Positions 1-10,361 of a stretch of 48,841 bases of DNA are shown piece after piece. The position numbers and the translations under genes are program-made. The stretch's first letter is position 1; each line of letters opens with the position of its first letter. The notes under the pieces were generated by a model that saw only the letters and a program-made list of their open reading frames with translations, did no database searches and was not told the origin of the DNA. The stretch comes from an uncultured Armatimonadota bacterium (GTDB lineage Bacteria > Armatimonadota > Fimbriimonadia > Fimbriimonadales > Fimbriimonadaceae). The stretch lies in the NCBI GenBank assembly GCA_937862825.1, contig CALMEF010000113.1, forward strand, positions 1 to 48,841, in the 5' to 3' direction.

Positions 1-1431
<1,431 letters not shown>

Positions 1432-1433
1432 CC

Positions 1434-3386
1434 CTACGCCGCTTCGTCCAGTTCGCCGAGCAAGGCGACGATCTGGGGGTCAAAGCGTCCAGGATCAGCG
1501 GTAAAGCAATCTCCTCGATCTGTTGCCTGGCCGAGCAGCGCAGTGACGATACGAGACAGAAGCGGGATTCGAGCCCCTTTCATCCCACGAGCGCCTGTGC
1601 CGTCAAACCGCTCTTTGAGCCCATAAAGCGTTGGGAGAACCGTTCGCAACTCGGGTGCCGACTCAAGACGCGCAAGGCAAAAGTGATCCGCAGTCAAGAA
1701 CGTATCGCTGAGGAAGATGGCCGCACGCGAGATTTCCAGCTGCGTGGTCGACAAACTAAACACTTTGGCAAGTTCATTGAGAGGCGATTCAACCGCAGTA
1801 AGCGTGTTGAGCGCAAACTCGCGCCGATCTTCGGGCACCCAATCCAAGTAGGTATCAACGTCGCGCTTTTCGGTTTTCGGATGCCCGGTCAGCAATCCTT
1901 CAAAGGCCACTACTTTGTTTCGGCCCGAACGCTTGGCTTCATAAAGCGCGGCATCCGCCGCACGCAACAACGTCGTCGGATCTTGGGCTGCGGTTGGATA
2001 GACGGCACACCCTATGCTTGCCGTTACATGACGCGTCCGCCCAGTTGGCGTGCGGAGAACAATATCTTCGATGGAGGCGCGAATACGTTCAGCCGCAATC
2101 AAGGTGGCTTCCTGATTGCTTCCTGGAAGAATCACGGTGAACTCCTCACCACCGTATCGGGCAGCAAGGTCATAGGGTCTCACGCAGTTGCTGAGCACGT
2201 CGGCAACGTACTTCAGCGCAGAGTCGCCAAGTTCGTGCCCCTCTTCTTCATTGAACGCTCGGAAGTGATCCACGTCAATCATCAAGAGACCCAGCGGTTG
2301 GTTGGCCCTATTCGATTCGGCCAACCGCTGATGCAAGAACTCCTGCATCGTCCGGTGATTGGCAATTCCCGTAAGCGGGTCATGAGCAGCAAGTCGCTCG
2401 ACGCTCTCAAACAGCATGGCGTTATTCAAAGCCAGCGACAAGTGCTCGGCTATCGTTCGAAACAGGTTCTGGTTGTTAGCGAAGAACCGATCACCTTCGC
2501 GCCCAATCAACTGCAGTACACCAAGGGTTCTGTCCCCAGATACCAAGGGATGAACGCTGGTGCCACCAGGCTTGAGATAGCAGATCTTCGACTCTAACCC
2601 GCTTGTCAACATGTGAGTGGCAACGTCGTCATGATGAAAAGGTTGGCGGCTACCCGCTACCAACTCGGCAACACAACTTGACCCGCCCGTGCTCGCGATG
2701 CGCTCCAATGCCTGGATGCCAGCCCGGTTGACGCCAACATGGGCACAGAGGCGTAGCCAAAAACCATCGTCTTCGGGAATCCAAATCAGGACTGCTGCCA
2801 ACTCCGCTGATGAGTTGATTTCGTGAGCAGCCGCAACACACAGGTTGGCCACGGTTTGGCTCATCGTGAGTGTTGTTCCCAATGACGCCAGAACCTGCGA
2901 AAGTCGTTCACTGTGAGCAGCCCGCTCCTGGATCGCCTCTTCTTCTTCGGCGCTGGTCACCAGGAGCACGATTCGATTCTTTGAGCCCAAAGTACCGGAA
3001 CTTGCGAAGAAGCGGGCGCCAGAATGGAGCATTGTTGCTGGTGATCCAGACAACGCCTTACTGATCAGGTTGTTCAGCGGTCCCGAAAGGACGTTCTCGC
3101 CGACAGCCAAAAAGGGGAACTTCTTGGCCAAACCCCAAACTTCTTCAACACGACCAGTTGCGTCCAACGCCGCCAAGCCGGCTTGATCAGCCGAGATTGG
3201 CGACAACGGATCAAGACCCGGTACGCCCAGAAAGAGCGTTTGCCCCTCGGCGAGTTCGAGGGGAACCAGATATCCTGGCAGGTTATCGCTTGCGTTGAGA
3301 GACGCAGCGATTCCGTTCGCAGCCAAGGTGCGTATAAGTTCGTTCGGGTTACTCACGAGAATCTCGTTTCGATTATCGGTTCCCAT
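1434..3386 (-). CDS. GAF-GGDEF diguanylate cyclase with an HD-GYP-like C-terminal remnant
   Basis: 650 residues. An unassigned N-terminal segment (about 1-165) is followed by a GAF-like sensor region (about 170-325), then a GGDEF domain (about 335-500) with an intact YGGEEF active site near residue 411. The domain also has the DPLTGIANHRTM and MIDVDHF motifs, so it should make cyclic di-GMP from GTP. The last 150 residues end in ERFDGTGARGMKG followed by IPLLSRIV. This resembles the GYP part of HD-GYP phosphodiesterases, but I see no HD metal-binding motif before it. No transmembrane segment is obvious, so it is probably cytosolic. It is divergent from the C11 peptidase gene, with a 69-base gap. 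Confidence 0.88.
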   Translation of the reverse strand: MGTDNRNEILVSNPNELIRTLAANGIAASLNASDNLPGYLVPLELAEGQTLFLGVPGLDPLSPISADQAGLAALDATGRVEEVWGLAKKFPFLAVGENVLSGPLNNLISKALSGSPATMLHSGARFFASSGTLGSKNRIVLLVTSAEEEEAIQERAAHSERLSQVLASLGTTLTMSQTVANLCVAAAHEINSSAELAAVLIWIPEDDGFWLRLCAHVGVNRAGIQALERIASTGGSSCVAELVAGSRQPFHHDDVATHMLTSGLESKICYLKPGGTSVHPLVSGDRTLGVLQLIGREGDRFFANNQNLFRTIAEHLSLALNNAMLFESVERLAAHDPLTGIANHRTMQEFLHQRLAESNRANQPLGLLMIDVDHFRAFNEEEGHELGDSALKYVADVLSNCVRPYDLAARYGGEEFTVILPGSNQEATLIAAERIRASIEDIVLRTPTGRTRHVTASIGCAVYPTAAQDPTTLLRAADAALYEAKRSGRNKVVAFEGLLTGHPKTEKRDVDTYLDWVPEDRREFALNTLTAVESPLNELAKVFSLSTTQLEISRAAIFLSDTFLTADHFCLARLESAPELRTVLPTLYGLKERFDGTGARGMKGARIPLLSRIVTALLGQATDRGDCFTADPGRFDPQIVALLGELDEAA

Positions 3387-3455
3387 TTCAGCGAAGACAA
3401 CGGCAAATCGAGAATGGTTTTTCTCTTTTGCGCGTCCATATAGGAGGTATCCACA

Positions 3456-5213
3456 ATGACCTTGCCCCTTCGCATCGTTGGTTTGCTCGGTTTCTTGCTA
3501 ATAGTTTGCGGTTGTGGGGGTGGAGGTGGAAGCACTCCGCTCTCCCAGTTAATCTATTCCACAGACTGGACCCGCATGACTTCAGCCGGAGGCGGGCGCT
3601 CACAGAGAGTCTCGCTGTACGACGGAAACGGGCGATTGGCAAAGACAGTCTTGGCCGAGGTCGGTGCCGGGGGACGGCAATCGTACAACCTGAACGATGT
3701 TCCATCAGGCACTTACCGTCTGCTCATCGAACTCTACTCTCAACCCACCTTGGGCGGCGTCTTGGTCGGAAGAGTCAGTGACTACGTCACCCTTTCGGGA
3801 ACATCCACCTATGAAACCGTAGTCGGCGAATCTGTTCAATCCGTCACGGTCTCACCGAGTCAAGTCGTTATTCCAGTGCCTCAGAGTTCACTCCTCCTGG
3901 CGAGAGGACTCAGCGCGACAGGGGTCCCAACGTTCACCGACCCAGCAACCATAACTTGGCAAGCACTGGGAGGCGTTGCAACCGTGGATGGTTCGGGCCG
4001 AGTCACCGCGACAACAGCCGGTTCTGGATCGGTTAGAGCAACCCACGTTCCATCGGGAAGACAAGGCAGTAGTTCGGTGCAAGTTCAACCCTTTGCGCCC
4101 ACCACGAGCAAGTGGACTGTGCTCGTGTTTATGAATGCGGCAAACGATCTTTACTCCTTCTCAACCTTGAACATGAACCAAATGGAACGTGTAGCGGGAA
4201 ACCCAGATGTCCGATTCGTCGTGCAATGGAAGCAGACGACGGGGCGATATCCCGCATCAACATTCGATGGGACGCGGCGGTATCTGGTGCAACCTGACCA
4301 GTCGAACGGCATTGCGAGTCAACTGGTCCAAGACCTCGGCAGCAGCGTTGATATGGGTCGCCCCCAGGCGTTGAACAACTTTGTCAGTTGGGCCAAGACC
4401 TACTATCCGGCCGAGCGCTACTGCCTGGTGGTTTGGAATCATGGTGGAGGTTGGAGGAGAGGTGCTCGCGACCAGTCAACCCCTTATGCGGTCAGTTACG
4501 ACGACGAAACGGGTAACGCCATCCAAACATGGGAGTTACGGACGGCCCTGAACGGTCACCACTTCGATATTCTTGCGTGGGATTGCAGCCTGATGCAAAT
4601 GATGGAAGTCGTGTATGAGTGCCGTGACTTTGCCGATCTCATTGTGGGATCCGAAGAGAGTCCTCCCGGGGAAGGCTATCCCTATGATCGAGTCTTTGCT
4701 CCGTTTCGCGACCAACCTGATGAAACGTCGGTGAACCTGTCGCGAAACTTTGTCACGGGAATGCTCGCCGTACCCGAGTATGCCAACCGAAAGATCACGC
4801 AGAGCGTGTTCGACGCTTCCAAGGTCCCGAACCTTGCTTCAAAAATCGATACCCTGGCGGCGGCTCTTATCGCGAACAACAGTTCCCTTACCGCAACCGT
4901 CCCCGCGATTCGATCCAACTCAAAGAGTTACGGTCAAACCAACGTTCGCTACTACCGCGACTTGGATGACGTCTGCCAACGACTGATCTCAGGTGCCGGG
5001 ATTCCAGCCGTCGTTAATGCGGCCACCCAAGTTCGAGGTGCATTGGCTCAGGCTCGTATTTGGGAGGGGCACAATGCCAACTCTGCGGGCAGCAACGGGG
5101 TGTCCATTGACTTCTCGCCATCGGCCGTTTATGTTGGCGCTGCTGCCGATTACGCGCGTGTCCAGTTTGCGATCGACACAAGATGGGATGATTGGTTGGC
5201 AATTGCCCCTTAA
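3456..5213 (+). CDS. Secreted lipoprotein, clostripain-family (C11) cysteine peptidase with Big2-like domain
   Basis: 585 residues. The start is fixed by a strong ribosome site (AGGAGG) about 9 bases before the ATG. The N-terminus has a hydrophobic signal ending in VCGC followed by a glycine run, a likely lipobox and linker. Residues about 125-210 look like a bacterial Ig-like (Big2) domain (SVTVSPSQV, then GSGRVTATTAGSGSV). From about 220 the C11/clostripain fold begins with KWTVLVFMNAANDL. The catalytic His is in WNHGGGW near residue 328 and the Cys in AWDCSLMQM near residue 377. C11 enzymes usually cleave after Arg or Lys. The role here is probably degradation or maturation of proteins outside the cell. 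The stop overlaps the ftsY stop by four bases (convergent). Confidence 0.85.
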   Translation: MTLPLRIVGLLGFLLIVCGCGGGGGSTPLSQLIYSTDWTRMTSAGGGRSQRVSLYDGNGRLAKTVLAEVGAGGRQSYNLNDVPSGTYRLLIELYSQPTLGGVLVGRVSDYVTLSGTSTYETVVGESVQSVTVSPSQVVIPVPQSSLLLARGLSATGVPTFTDPATITWQALGGVATVDGSGRVTATTAGSGSVRATHVPSGRQGSSSVQVQPFAPTTSKWTVLVFMNAANDLYSFSTLNMNQMERVAGNPDVRFVVQWKQTTGRYPASTFDGTRRYLVQPDQSNGIASQLVQDLGSSVDMGRPQALNNFVSWAKTYYPAERYCLVVWNHGGGWRRGARDQSTPYAVSYDDETGNAIQTWELRTALNGHHFDILAWDCSLMQMMEVVYECRDFADLIVGSEESPPGEGYPYDRVFAPFRDQPDETSVNLSRNFVTGMLAVPEYANRKITQSVFDASKVPNLASKIDTLAAALIANNSSLTATVPAIRSNSKSYGQTNVRYYRDLDDVCQRLISGAGIPAVVNAATQVRGALAQARIWEGHNANSAGSNGVSIDFSPSAVYVGAAADYARVQFAIDTRWDDWLAIAP

Positions 5214-6082
5214 TCAAAGAGGCTGGAGGCAAACTCCGCAGGCTTGAAGTCCTTTAGGTCTTCAGCCTTTTCACCCACGCCGATGAGTTTGATCGGCACC
5301 TTGAACTTCTCGTAGACGCCAATCAATGCGCCACCGCGTGCCGTCCCATCAAGTTTCGTCAGAACGAATCCCGTGACCCCGGCGGCTTTCGTAAACTCCT
5401 CAGCCTGCCGAATCGCATTCTGTCCGGTGTTCGCGTCCAAAACAAGAAGTACCTCCTCGGGCTTGCGATCAATGGCCTTTTCGACGACCCTGGCAACCTT
5501 CTGAAGTTCATTCATGAGGTTGGCTTTGCTGTGCTGTCTCCCTGCTGTGTCGCAAAGCACGAACTGGATCCCACGGGCCTTGGCCGCAGTAATCGCGTCA
5601 AAGATGACCGCTCCGCTGTCAGCACCTGGTTGCGACTTGACAATCTCAACACCTATTCGCTGCGCCCACACTTCGAGTTGCTCAATGGCTGCAGCGCGGA
5701 AGGTGTCGCCAGCGGCCAACATAACGCTGAACCCACGCTTCTTGAGCAACTGGGCGACCTTGGCTATTGTGGTCGTCTTTCCAACTCCGTTCACTCCAAC
5801 GAAAATCCAAACGGTCGGATCGTCATCTGACACGATCAGTCCTGGAGCACCATCCTGCCGAAACCGCTCTGAGATCGCCCGTTGAAGTCGAACCCTCATC
5901 GCCTCAGGATCGGTGATCTTCTCTTCGCGAACTACTTTACGCAGATCACCCAGAATCTCTTGCGTGACTTGGACGTTGGTGTCGGCTTGAAGAAGCGCCT
6001 CCTCAAGTTCCTCGTAGAAGTCGTCATCGATGACTCCGCGACCGACCAACCGGTCAAATCGCTCCATGAGGCGCTTGAACAT
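5210..6082 (-). CDS. ftsY: Signal recognition particle receptor FtsY
   Basis: 290 residues, the short NG-domain form without an acidic A domain. FtsY is the SRP-receptor GTPase that docks ribosome-nascent-chain complexes at the SecYEG translocon. The N domain occupies about residues 1-85. The P-loop GVNGVGKTT is at 96-104, followed by the DTFRAAA insertion-box motif, the G3 element DTAGR and the specificity motif TKLDG. The C-terminus has the usual IGVGE...DLKDF ending. It is the last gene of pspA-tsaE-ftsY, starting three bases after the tsaE stop, so it is probably translationally coupled. Confidence 0.97.
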   Translation of the reverse strand: MFKRLMERFDRLVGRGVIDDDFYEELEEALLQADTNVQVTQEILGDLRKVVREEKITDPEAMRVRLQRAISERFRQDGAPGLIVSDDDPTVWIFVGVNGVGKTTTIAKVAQLLKKRGFSVMLAAGDTFRAAAIEQLEVWAQRIGVEIVKSQPGADSGAVIFDAITAAKARGIQFVLCDTAGRQHSKANLMNELQKVARVVEKAIDRKPEEVLLVLDANTGQNAIRQAEEFTKAAGVTGFVLTKLDGTARGGALIGVYEKFKVPIKLIGVGEKAEDLKDFKPAEFASSLFD

Positions 6083-6085
6083 CGC

Positions 6086-6505
6086 TTAAGATGGTACCGA
6101 AGGAGGCGTGATCGTCAGGCTTCGTAAATCGCCCTCAAACTCAATGTCAATCTTCCAGGCCTCTTCTTCATTCACCATGCCAGCAAGGCGATCGGGCCAT
6201 TCGATAAAGCAGACATGAGTATCGAGGTATGCCTCCAGGCCAACTCCAAAGGCGGTGGTTAGCCGATACAAGTCCGCATGCATTACCGGGGGCATTGAAT
6301 CGTAGAGATTGATCAAGTTGAAGGTCGGTGACTTCACCGAGTCTTGAAACCCCAGTCCCGCTAGTGCCCCACGTACAAAAGTGGTCTTCCCAGCACCCAA
6401 GGGGCCAGACAACAAGACCACGTCTCCGGGCCGCAATGACAAAGCAAACGAGGCCGCCTCGCGAAGGAGGTCAGCCTCGTTAACGGTCCGTTGGCTCGGA
6501 ATCAG
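6086..6505 (-). CDS. tsaE: tRNA threonylcarbamoyladenosine biosynthesis ATPase TsaE
   Basis: TsaE is the P-loop ATPase that works with TsaB and TsaD in making the t6A37 modification of ANN-decoding tRNAs. The Walker A motif is GPLGAGKTTF, and HADLYRL and CFIEWPDR are typical TsaE segments. A TTG at 6442 would give only 118 residues and cut off the helix that normally precedes the P-loop. In the same frame the sequence stays open back to a TAA at 6506-6508. The first possible start is CTG at 6503-6505, which overlaps the pspA stop as CTGA and has AAGG just upstream. That gives 139 residues, a normal length, with EADLLREAASFALSLRPGD matching the family. The start is inferred; an ATT follows directly and cannot be excluded. 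Confidence 0.9.
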   Translation of the reverse strand: MIPSQRTVNEADLLREAASFALSLRPGDVVLLSGPLGAGKTTFVRGALAGLGFQDSVKSPTFNLINLYDSMPPVMHADLYRLTTAFGVGLEAYLDTHVCFIEWPDRLAGMVNEEEAWKIDIEFEGDLRSLTITPPSVPS

Positions 6506-7317
6506 TTACCTTGAACCCGCTTCTCAAGCGCCTCAAGTTCGGCATCAATCTCTGAGGCAGGCACGGCGTCCGTTGGAACCGGTGGCAACTCTGCGGCGGC
6601 GTCTCCCGTCCCCAAGGAAACTTGCTGGCTGGCTTCAACTGCTGGCGCTGGCGCACCCATTCCAAGTCGCTCTTCAAGTTTCTTAAGTTCTTCTTCAGCG
6701 GCATAGTCAATGGCTTGATCTTCCATCTCCATGATCTTGCCCTGAACCGAGTTGGAGAACATCTCGTTTCGTGCGGAGGCTTCCGCTTGCGCGTCCCGAA
6801 TGCGCTCTGCGGCGGCACCAAACGACTCCAGTTGGTTTTCAAAGGTGAGACCTTCAAGGGCCTTTGAGATCGTGTTCTGAATCTGAGCCTGCTTCCACTG
6901 CGCCTTCATCGCCAAGGCTTCGGCAGTCTTCTTTCGAACTTCCTCTTCTTGGCGCTTGATTGCAATTTTGACTGCGTCAACGGCCTGCTGGGCTTGCGCA
7001 ACCGACGTCTGCAACTGGGTCATCACCGTGTCGTTGTTGGCCTTTTCACGAATGAACTGGCGTGCCAGATCCCGGTTGCCCTGGCGAAGTGCCATCGTTG
7101 CCTGGGACTCAAGTTGCTCTGACTTTTTCTTTGCCTCTTCGTACATGCCTTGGAGGCGGTTCTTCTGGGTGATCGCCTGCACGGCGCGCTCGCGGTTGGC
7201 AACCAGAACCTCCTGCATGTCGCGCCTGGCCTGGTCAAGCATCATTTCAGGGTCTTCCAACCGATTCATCGTTCGGTTGAAAAGCGCTTTAAACCATCGA
7301 ACAAGTCGTGCAAACAT
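6502..7317 (-). CDS. pspA: PspA/IM30 (Vipp1) family membrane-maintenance protein
   Basis: 271 residues, almost entirely charged alpha-helical coiled coil after an amphipathic N-terminal helix (MFARLVRWFKALFNR). The DPEMMLDQARRDMQE segment is a PspA/IM30 signature. These ESCRT-III-like proteins polymerise on the inner membrane and protect it against leakage. The C-terminal 50 residues form a flexible Ala/Pro/Glu-rich tail beyond the conserved core, ending in a short helix. It is the first gene of an operon with tsaE and ftsY, and its TGA overlaps the proposed tsaE start. A TATAAT element lies 32 bases upstream. No PspF-type activator or PspC gene is nearby. Confidence 0.93.
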   Translation of the reverse strand: MFARLVRWFKALFNRTMNRLEDPEMMLDQARRDMQEVLVANRERAVQAITQKNRLQGMYEEAKKKSEQLESQATMALRQGNRDLARQFIREKANNDTVMTQLQTSVAQAQQAVDAVKIAIKRQEEEVRKKTAEALAMKAQWKQAQIQNTISKALEGLTFENQLESFGAAAERIRDAQAEASARNEMFSNSVQGKIMEMEDQAIDYAAEEELKKLEERLGMGAPAPAVEASQQVSLGTGDAAAELPPVPTDAVPASEIDAELEALEKRVQGN

Positions 7318-7349
7318 AGTGTTCCTGAGGCTACATGTAGCCTGCCGAC

Positions 7350-7355
7350 ATTATA
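7350..7355 (-). promoter_or_regulatory. -10 element of the pspA-tsaE-ftsY promoter
   Basis: A perfect TATAAT on the minus strand, about 32 bases upstream of the pspA ATG. No convincing -35 box at 17 bases is visible; GC-rich sequence lies there. The bases downstream (TATAATGTCGGCA) closely match those at the haloperoxidase promoter at 19781 (TATAATGTCAGCA). The rest of the 7318-7579 gap is AT-richer and holds no recognisable gene. Confidence 0.6.
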
Positions 7356-7579
7356 CTCGCGCACGCGAAGCGGGGTTGCATCGGGAACTTCAGGTGCCCT
7401 GAAGCCCTCCAATAAGATGAAATCTATATGAAGTTTGCGAATACTGGCAAATTAGCGTACTGTCCAGGCACATTTGTTGAACTACACTAATGTGGTACAT
7501 CCGTTATGATTCGGATACAAAAGATTGGATGGCAAACGATATAAGAATTGATATTGCCTGAAAAGGGAGCGAAACTGAA

Positions 7580-8197
7580 ATGAAGAATACGAAAACTCTA
7601 ATGACGGTTGCGGCAATGGCGACACTCGGCTTCGCCGCCAACGCAGCACATGCACTTACTTTCGACCTGAGTCTCGTCTACACGGGTGCCACGCCTGGCG
7701 GCACCGCACCATGGATGACGATCACAATCACTGATGTTGCAGCAGACACGGTCAACATGTCGATCTCGCATAACGCGTCGTCGGCTGCTGGTCAGTTTAT
7801 CTCCGACGTCTACTTCAACCTCGATCCGTTCGTGGGAAGCATGTCGGTCAGCAACGAAGTCAACGCGAACAAGCGAAGTGGCCTGACTCTGTCCAACAAC
7901 GGCATCAATGGCGCGGCTGGCAACGTGTTTGATATGAACGTCCAGTTCGTAACCTCGAACTCAAGCGGTGGCGCAAACCGACTAAAGCCCGGCGAGACTT
8001 GGTCTGCCGACCTGATGGCCGCCGGCCTTTCTGCCAACAGTTTCAATGCGGTGAACAACATGGGCAACTATGTTGGTGCGCACTTACAGGGAATTCAGGG
8101 CGGACTCTCCAGTCACATCACGACTCCGGAACCTGGAACTTGGGCCGCCATCGGTCTTGGTGCTCTCGCCCTTCTGCGCAAGCGAAAGAAGGCCTAA
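7580..8197 (+). CDS. PEP-CTERM sorting-domain exported protein
   Basis: 205 residues. Residues 1-25 form a clear Sec signal peptide (MKNTKTLMTVAAMATLGF, cleavage after AHA). The last 23 residues are a textbook PEP-CTERM tail: PEPGTW, a short hydrophobic helix, then the basic end RKRKKA. In known systems exosortase cleaves this tail, and proteins carrying it are linked to exopolysaccharide or the cell surface. The middle is a low-charge, Ser/Asn/Gly-rich, probably beta-stranded domain with no family I recognise. A ribosome site AAGGGAG lies about 11 bases before the start. It is monocistronic, followed by a strong terminator at 8220. No exosortase gene is in the window. Confidence 0.88.
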   Translation: MKNTKTLMTVAAMATLGFAANAAHALTFDLSLVYTGATPGGTAPWMTITITDVAADTVNMSISHNASSAAGQFISDVYFNLDPFVGSMSVSNEVNANKRSGLTLSNNGINGAAGNVFDMNVQFVTSNSSGGANRLKPGETWSADLMAAGLSANSFNAVNNMGNYVGAHLQGIQGGLSSHITTPEPGTWAAIGLGALALLRKRKKA

Positions 8198-8219
8198 CCT
8201 AAAGCACTCTGTTGCGTCG

Positions 8220-8258
8220 AAACCGGGAAGCCAAACATGGCTTCCCGGTTTTCGTTTG
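8220..8258 (+). terminator. Rho-independent terminator after the PEP-CTERM gene
   Basis: Perfect 14-bp inverted repeat AAACCGGGAAGCCA / TGGCTTCCCGGTTT with a 4-base loop (AACA), followed by TTCGTTT. It ends 11 bases before the first possible response-regulator start, so it separates the two transcription units. Confidence 0.9.
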
Positions 8259-8268
8259 AGTTCAGCGC

Positions 8269-8964
8269 ATGCAGATATACTCGGAGGCGGTGAAAATCCT
8301 CGTCGTTGAAGATGAGCAGACCGCCGCTGAGTTTCTTTGTAAAGGGCTCCGAGAGGAGAAGTTCCTCGTTGACTCTGCTTCGACCTCAGATGAGGCCGAT
8401 GAGCTCGTACTTGTTAACGAGTACGACGCAATTCTCCTTGATGTGATGATTCCAGGTCAGGATGGATTTGCGCTATGTCAGTCTTGGCGGAAGAGGGGCA
8501 TAACGTCTCCCATTCTCTTTCTAACTGCCCGAAGCGATATTGCTGACCGCGTCTTGGGCCTTGATTTGGGCGGTGATGATTACCTGGTCAAACCTTACGC
8601 CTTTGAGGAACTTCTCGCCAGGGTTCGTGTCATGGTTCGTCGGAGCGGCAATCCCTCGACCGGAGCGATCCTATTCTTTGGCGAACTGAGAATAGACACC
8701 CGAGCGCAAACCGCTGAGATCGGTGGACAACCTGTCAACCTCACCGCCAAGGAATATCAGATGCTGGAGTTTCTGGCTCTCAATGCCGGAAGACTGGTTA
8801 CGCGAATCGAGCTCTGGGAACACATTTGGGAATCGTACGATCAACCAGACTCAAACGTTGTGGACGTGTACATTGGATATCTGAGGAGCAAACTGGGCAG
8901 AGACCCAGATTACATTGAGACCCGACGCGGCCTTGGATACATTTTCCATCCGGTTGAGGCTTAG
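8269..8964 (+). CDS. OmpR/PhoB-family response regulator
   Basis: Up to 231 residues; DNA-binding partner of the following kinase. The receiver domain begins VKILVVEDEQ. Numbering from GTG at 8290, the phosphoacceptor Asp is residue 51 (AILLDVMIPG), with the Thr of FLTARSD and the Lys of DYLVKPYAFEE near 101. A winged-helix DNA-binding domain occupies the C-terminal half (LTAKEYQMLEFLA, then RRGLGYIF). Receiver homology starts at the GTG, but a GGAGG only two bases before it is too close for a good ribosome site. ATG at 8269 adds seven residues, and I keep it as the reported start. The overall type resembles CusR/QseB-like regulators. A candidate binding site lies after the kinase gene at 10362. 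Confidence 0.93.
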   Translation: MQIYSEAVKILVVEDEQTAAEFLCKGLREEKFLVDSASTSDEADELVLVNEYDAILLDVMIPGQDGFALCQSWRKRGITSPILFLTARSDIADRVLGLDLGGDDYLVKPYAFEELLARVRVMVRRSGNPSTGAILFFGELRIDTRAQTAEIGGQPVNLTAKEYQMLEFLALNAGRLVTRIELWEHIWESYDQPDSNVVDVYIGYLRSKLGRDPDYIETRRGLGYIFHPVEA

Positions 8965-8974
8965 GGCGCTTACC

Positions 8975-10360
8975 GTGGCTAATCTTCGACGACGAATCTT
9001 GTTGGTTACGCTGAGCCTGATCGGAGGCACCGTTTTGGCGTGCTCCATTGCGGTCTATTTCGTTGCCGCCCACTCGCTATGGCGCAACTTGGACGCCGCT
9101 CTGTTACAAATTGCCAAGACCGAGATTGCGTCGGCCACAGACACAGGAACGATTCATGTGCACGAAACTGGACCGATGAATCTAGCGATTCCGGACGTCC
9201 GTGGATACGAGAAGTTCGTGTGGATCGAAGATCAAGCCGGCCAGGTGCTAGCTTGTACAAAGAACGTCCTAGAAGCAGGCATTGAGGGGCTGGAACAAGG
9301 AAGGACAAGGGCCAAACGCGGGCAAGTTGAGGCCACAGACATCAGCATCAACCAGACGCGTGTTCGGGCTCTCTTTTATCCGCTGAAGGGTCTTGATGGA
9401 GGCTCTCTCGTCGGGGTTGTGGCGGTACCGTCTGCTGACACGGAACAGGCCGTCGCCGAAGTCGGCGAAGTTGCCCTAGCCGTCGGCCTCCTGTGCTTTG
9501 TCATCGCTGCGATAACGGCCGTACTACTCTCGGAGTTCATTGCTGTTCCCCTGAAGGACTTGGCCCGCCAGATCGAGGTTTCGGATCCCTCCGGCAACAC
9601 TGTTCATGAACGGGTCAGGGCACCTTACGCCGAACTGGACACGCTCGTGAGCGCACTGAACGAGTTGTCTGGCAAGGTTTCGGCGATGCTATCGGAAAAG
9701 AAGGCGATCATCGGAACGCAGCGACAGTTCATTGCCGATACCTCTCACGAACTGCGAACGCCAGTTTCCAATCTTCGCGGGACCATTGAGGTCGCTTTAC
9801 GTCGGGATCGCTCGCTTCAGGACTATCAAGAAGCGCTTAGGACTTCCCTCGGCGAAACCAAACGCATCTCTCGGCTGATTGATGACTTGTTGACCCTCGC
9901 CAAGTCAGATATCGGCGAGTTCGTTATCCGTCCAGTTCCTTGCGATGCCTCGGCGATCATCTTCGAGGCAGTCCGCTTGCTCAATGATCAAAGGATCAAA
10001 TTTGTTGGACCTGACCACTTTGAGGCCAAACTTGACCCGGATCGATTCCGCCAAGCATTGGACAACCTCCTCCGTAATGCATGTACTCACGCTGAATCGA
10101 TCATTGAGGTTAGGCTGGAGAGTGATTCCCAGTCCTGGTATGTGAAGGTTAGTAACGACGGTCCGGACATCTCTCCCGACCAACAAGAGGCCATCTTTGA
10201 GCGCTTTGTCAGACTTGACGAGTCTCGAAATCGGGATACCGGAGGCTCTGGATTAGGGCTACCAATTGTCCGTGCAATCGCAGAAGGGCATGGGGGTCGG
10301 GTCAAGGTAACCAGTGGTAACGGATGGACGGAGTTTCGGCTTGAATTTCCAACTCAATAA
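8975..10360 (+). CDS. Two-component sensor histidine kinase
   Basis: 462 residues from GTG at 8975, with AGGG eight bases upstream; an earlier in-frame TTG at 8954 is possible. TM1 is at about residues 5-30, then a periplasmic sensor region of about 140 residues, TM2 at about 165-190, and a HAMP linker. The HisKA H-box is SHELRTP with phospho-acceptor His near residue 258. The ATPase domain has an N-box (DNLLRNACTH), G1 (DGPDIS) and G2 (GGSGLGLPIV). It follows the regulator gene with a 10-base gap, so the two are co-transcribed. The sensed signal is unknown. The genes downstream suggest a redox or envelope signal, but that is inference. Confidence 0.94.
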   Translation: MANLRRRILLVTLSLIGGTVLACSIAVYFVAAHSLWRNLDAALLQIAKTEIASATDTGTIHVHETGPMNLAIPDVRGYEKFVWIEDQAGQVLACTKNVLEAGIEGLEQGRTRAKRGQVEATDISINQTRVRALFYPLKGLDGGSLVGVVAVPSADTEQAVAEVGEVALAVGLLCFVIAAITAVLLSEFIAVPLKDLARQIEVSDPSGNTVHERVRAPYAELDTLVSALNELSGKVSAMLSEKKAIIGTQRQFIADTSHELRTPVSNLRGTIEVALRRDRSLQDYQEALRTSLGETKRISRLIDDLLTLAKSDIGEFVIRPVPCDASAIIFEAVRLLNDQRIKFVGPDHFEAKLDPDRFRQALDNLLRNACTHAESIIEVRLESDSQSWYVKVSNDGPDISPDQQEAIFERFVRLDESRNRDTGGSGLGLPIVRAIAEGHGGRVKVTSGNGWTEFRLEFPTQ

Positions 10361-10361
10361 G

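Noticed and set aside
1683-2597. Long plus-strand open frame of 304 codons
   Set aside because: Lies entirely antisense to the GAF-GGDEF gene and has no recognisable motif or ribosome site.
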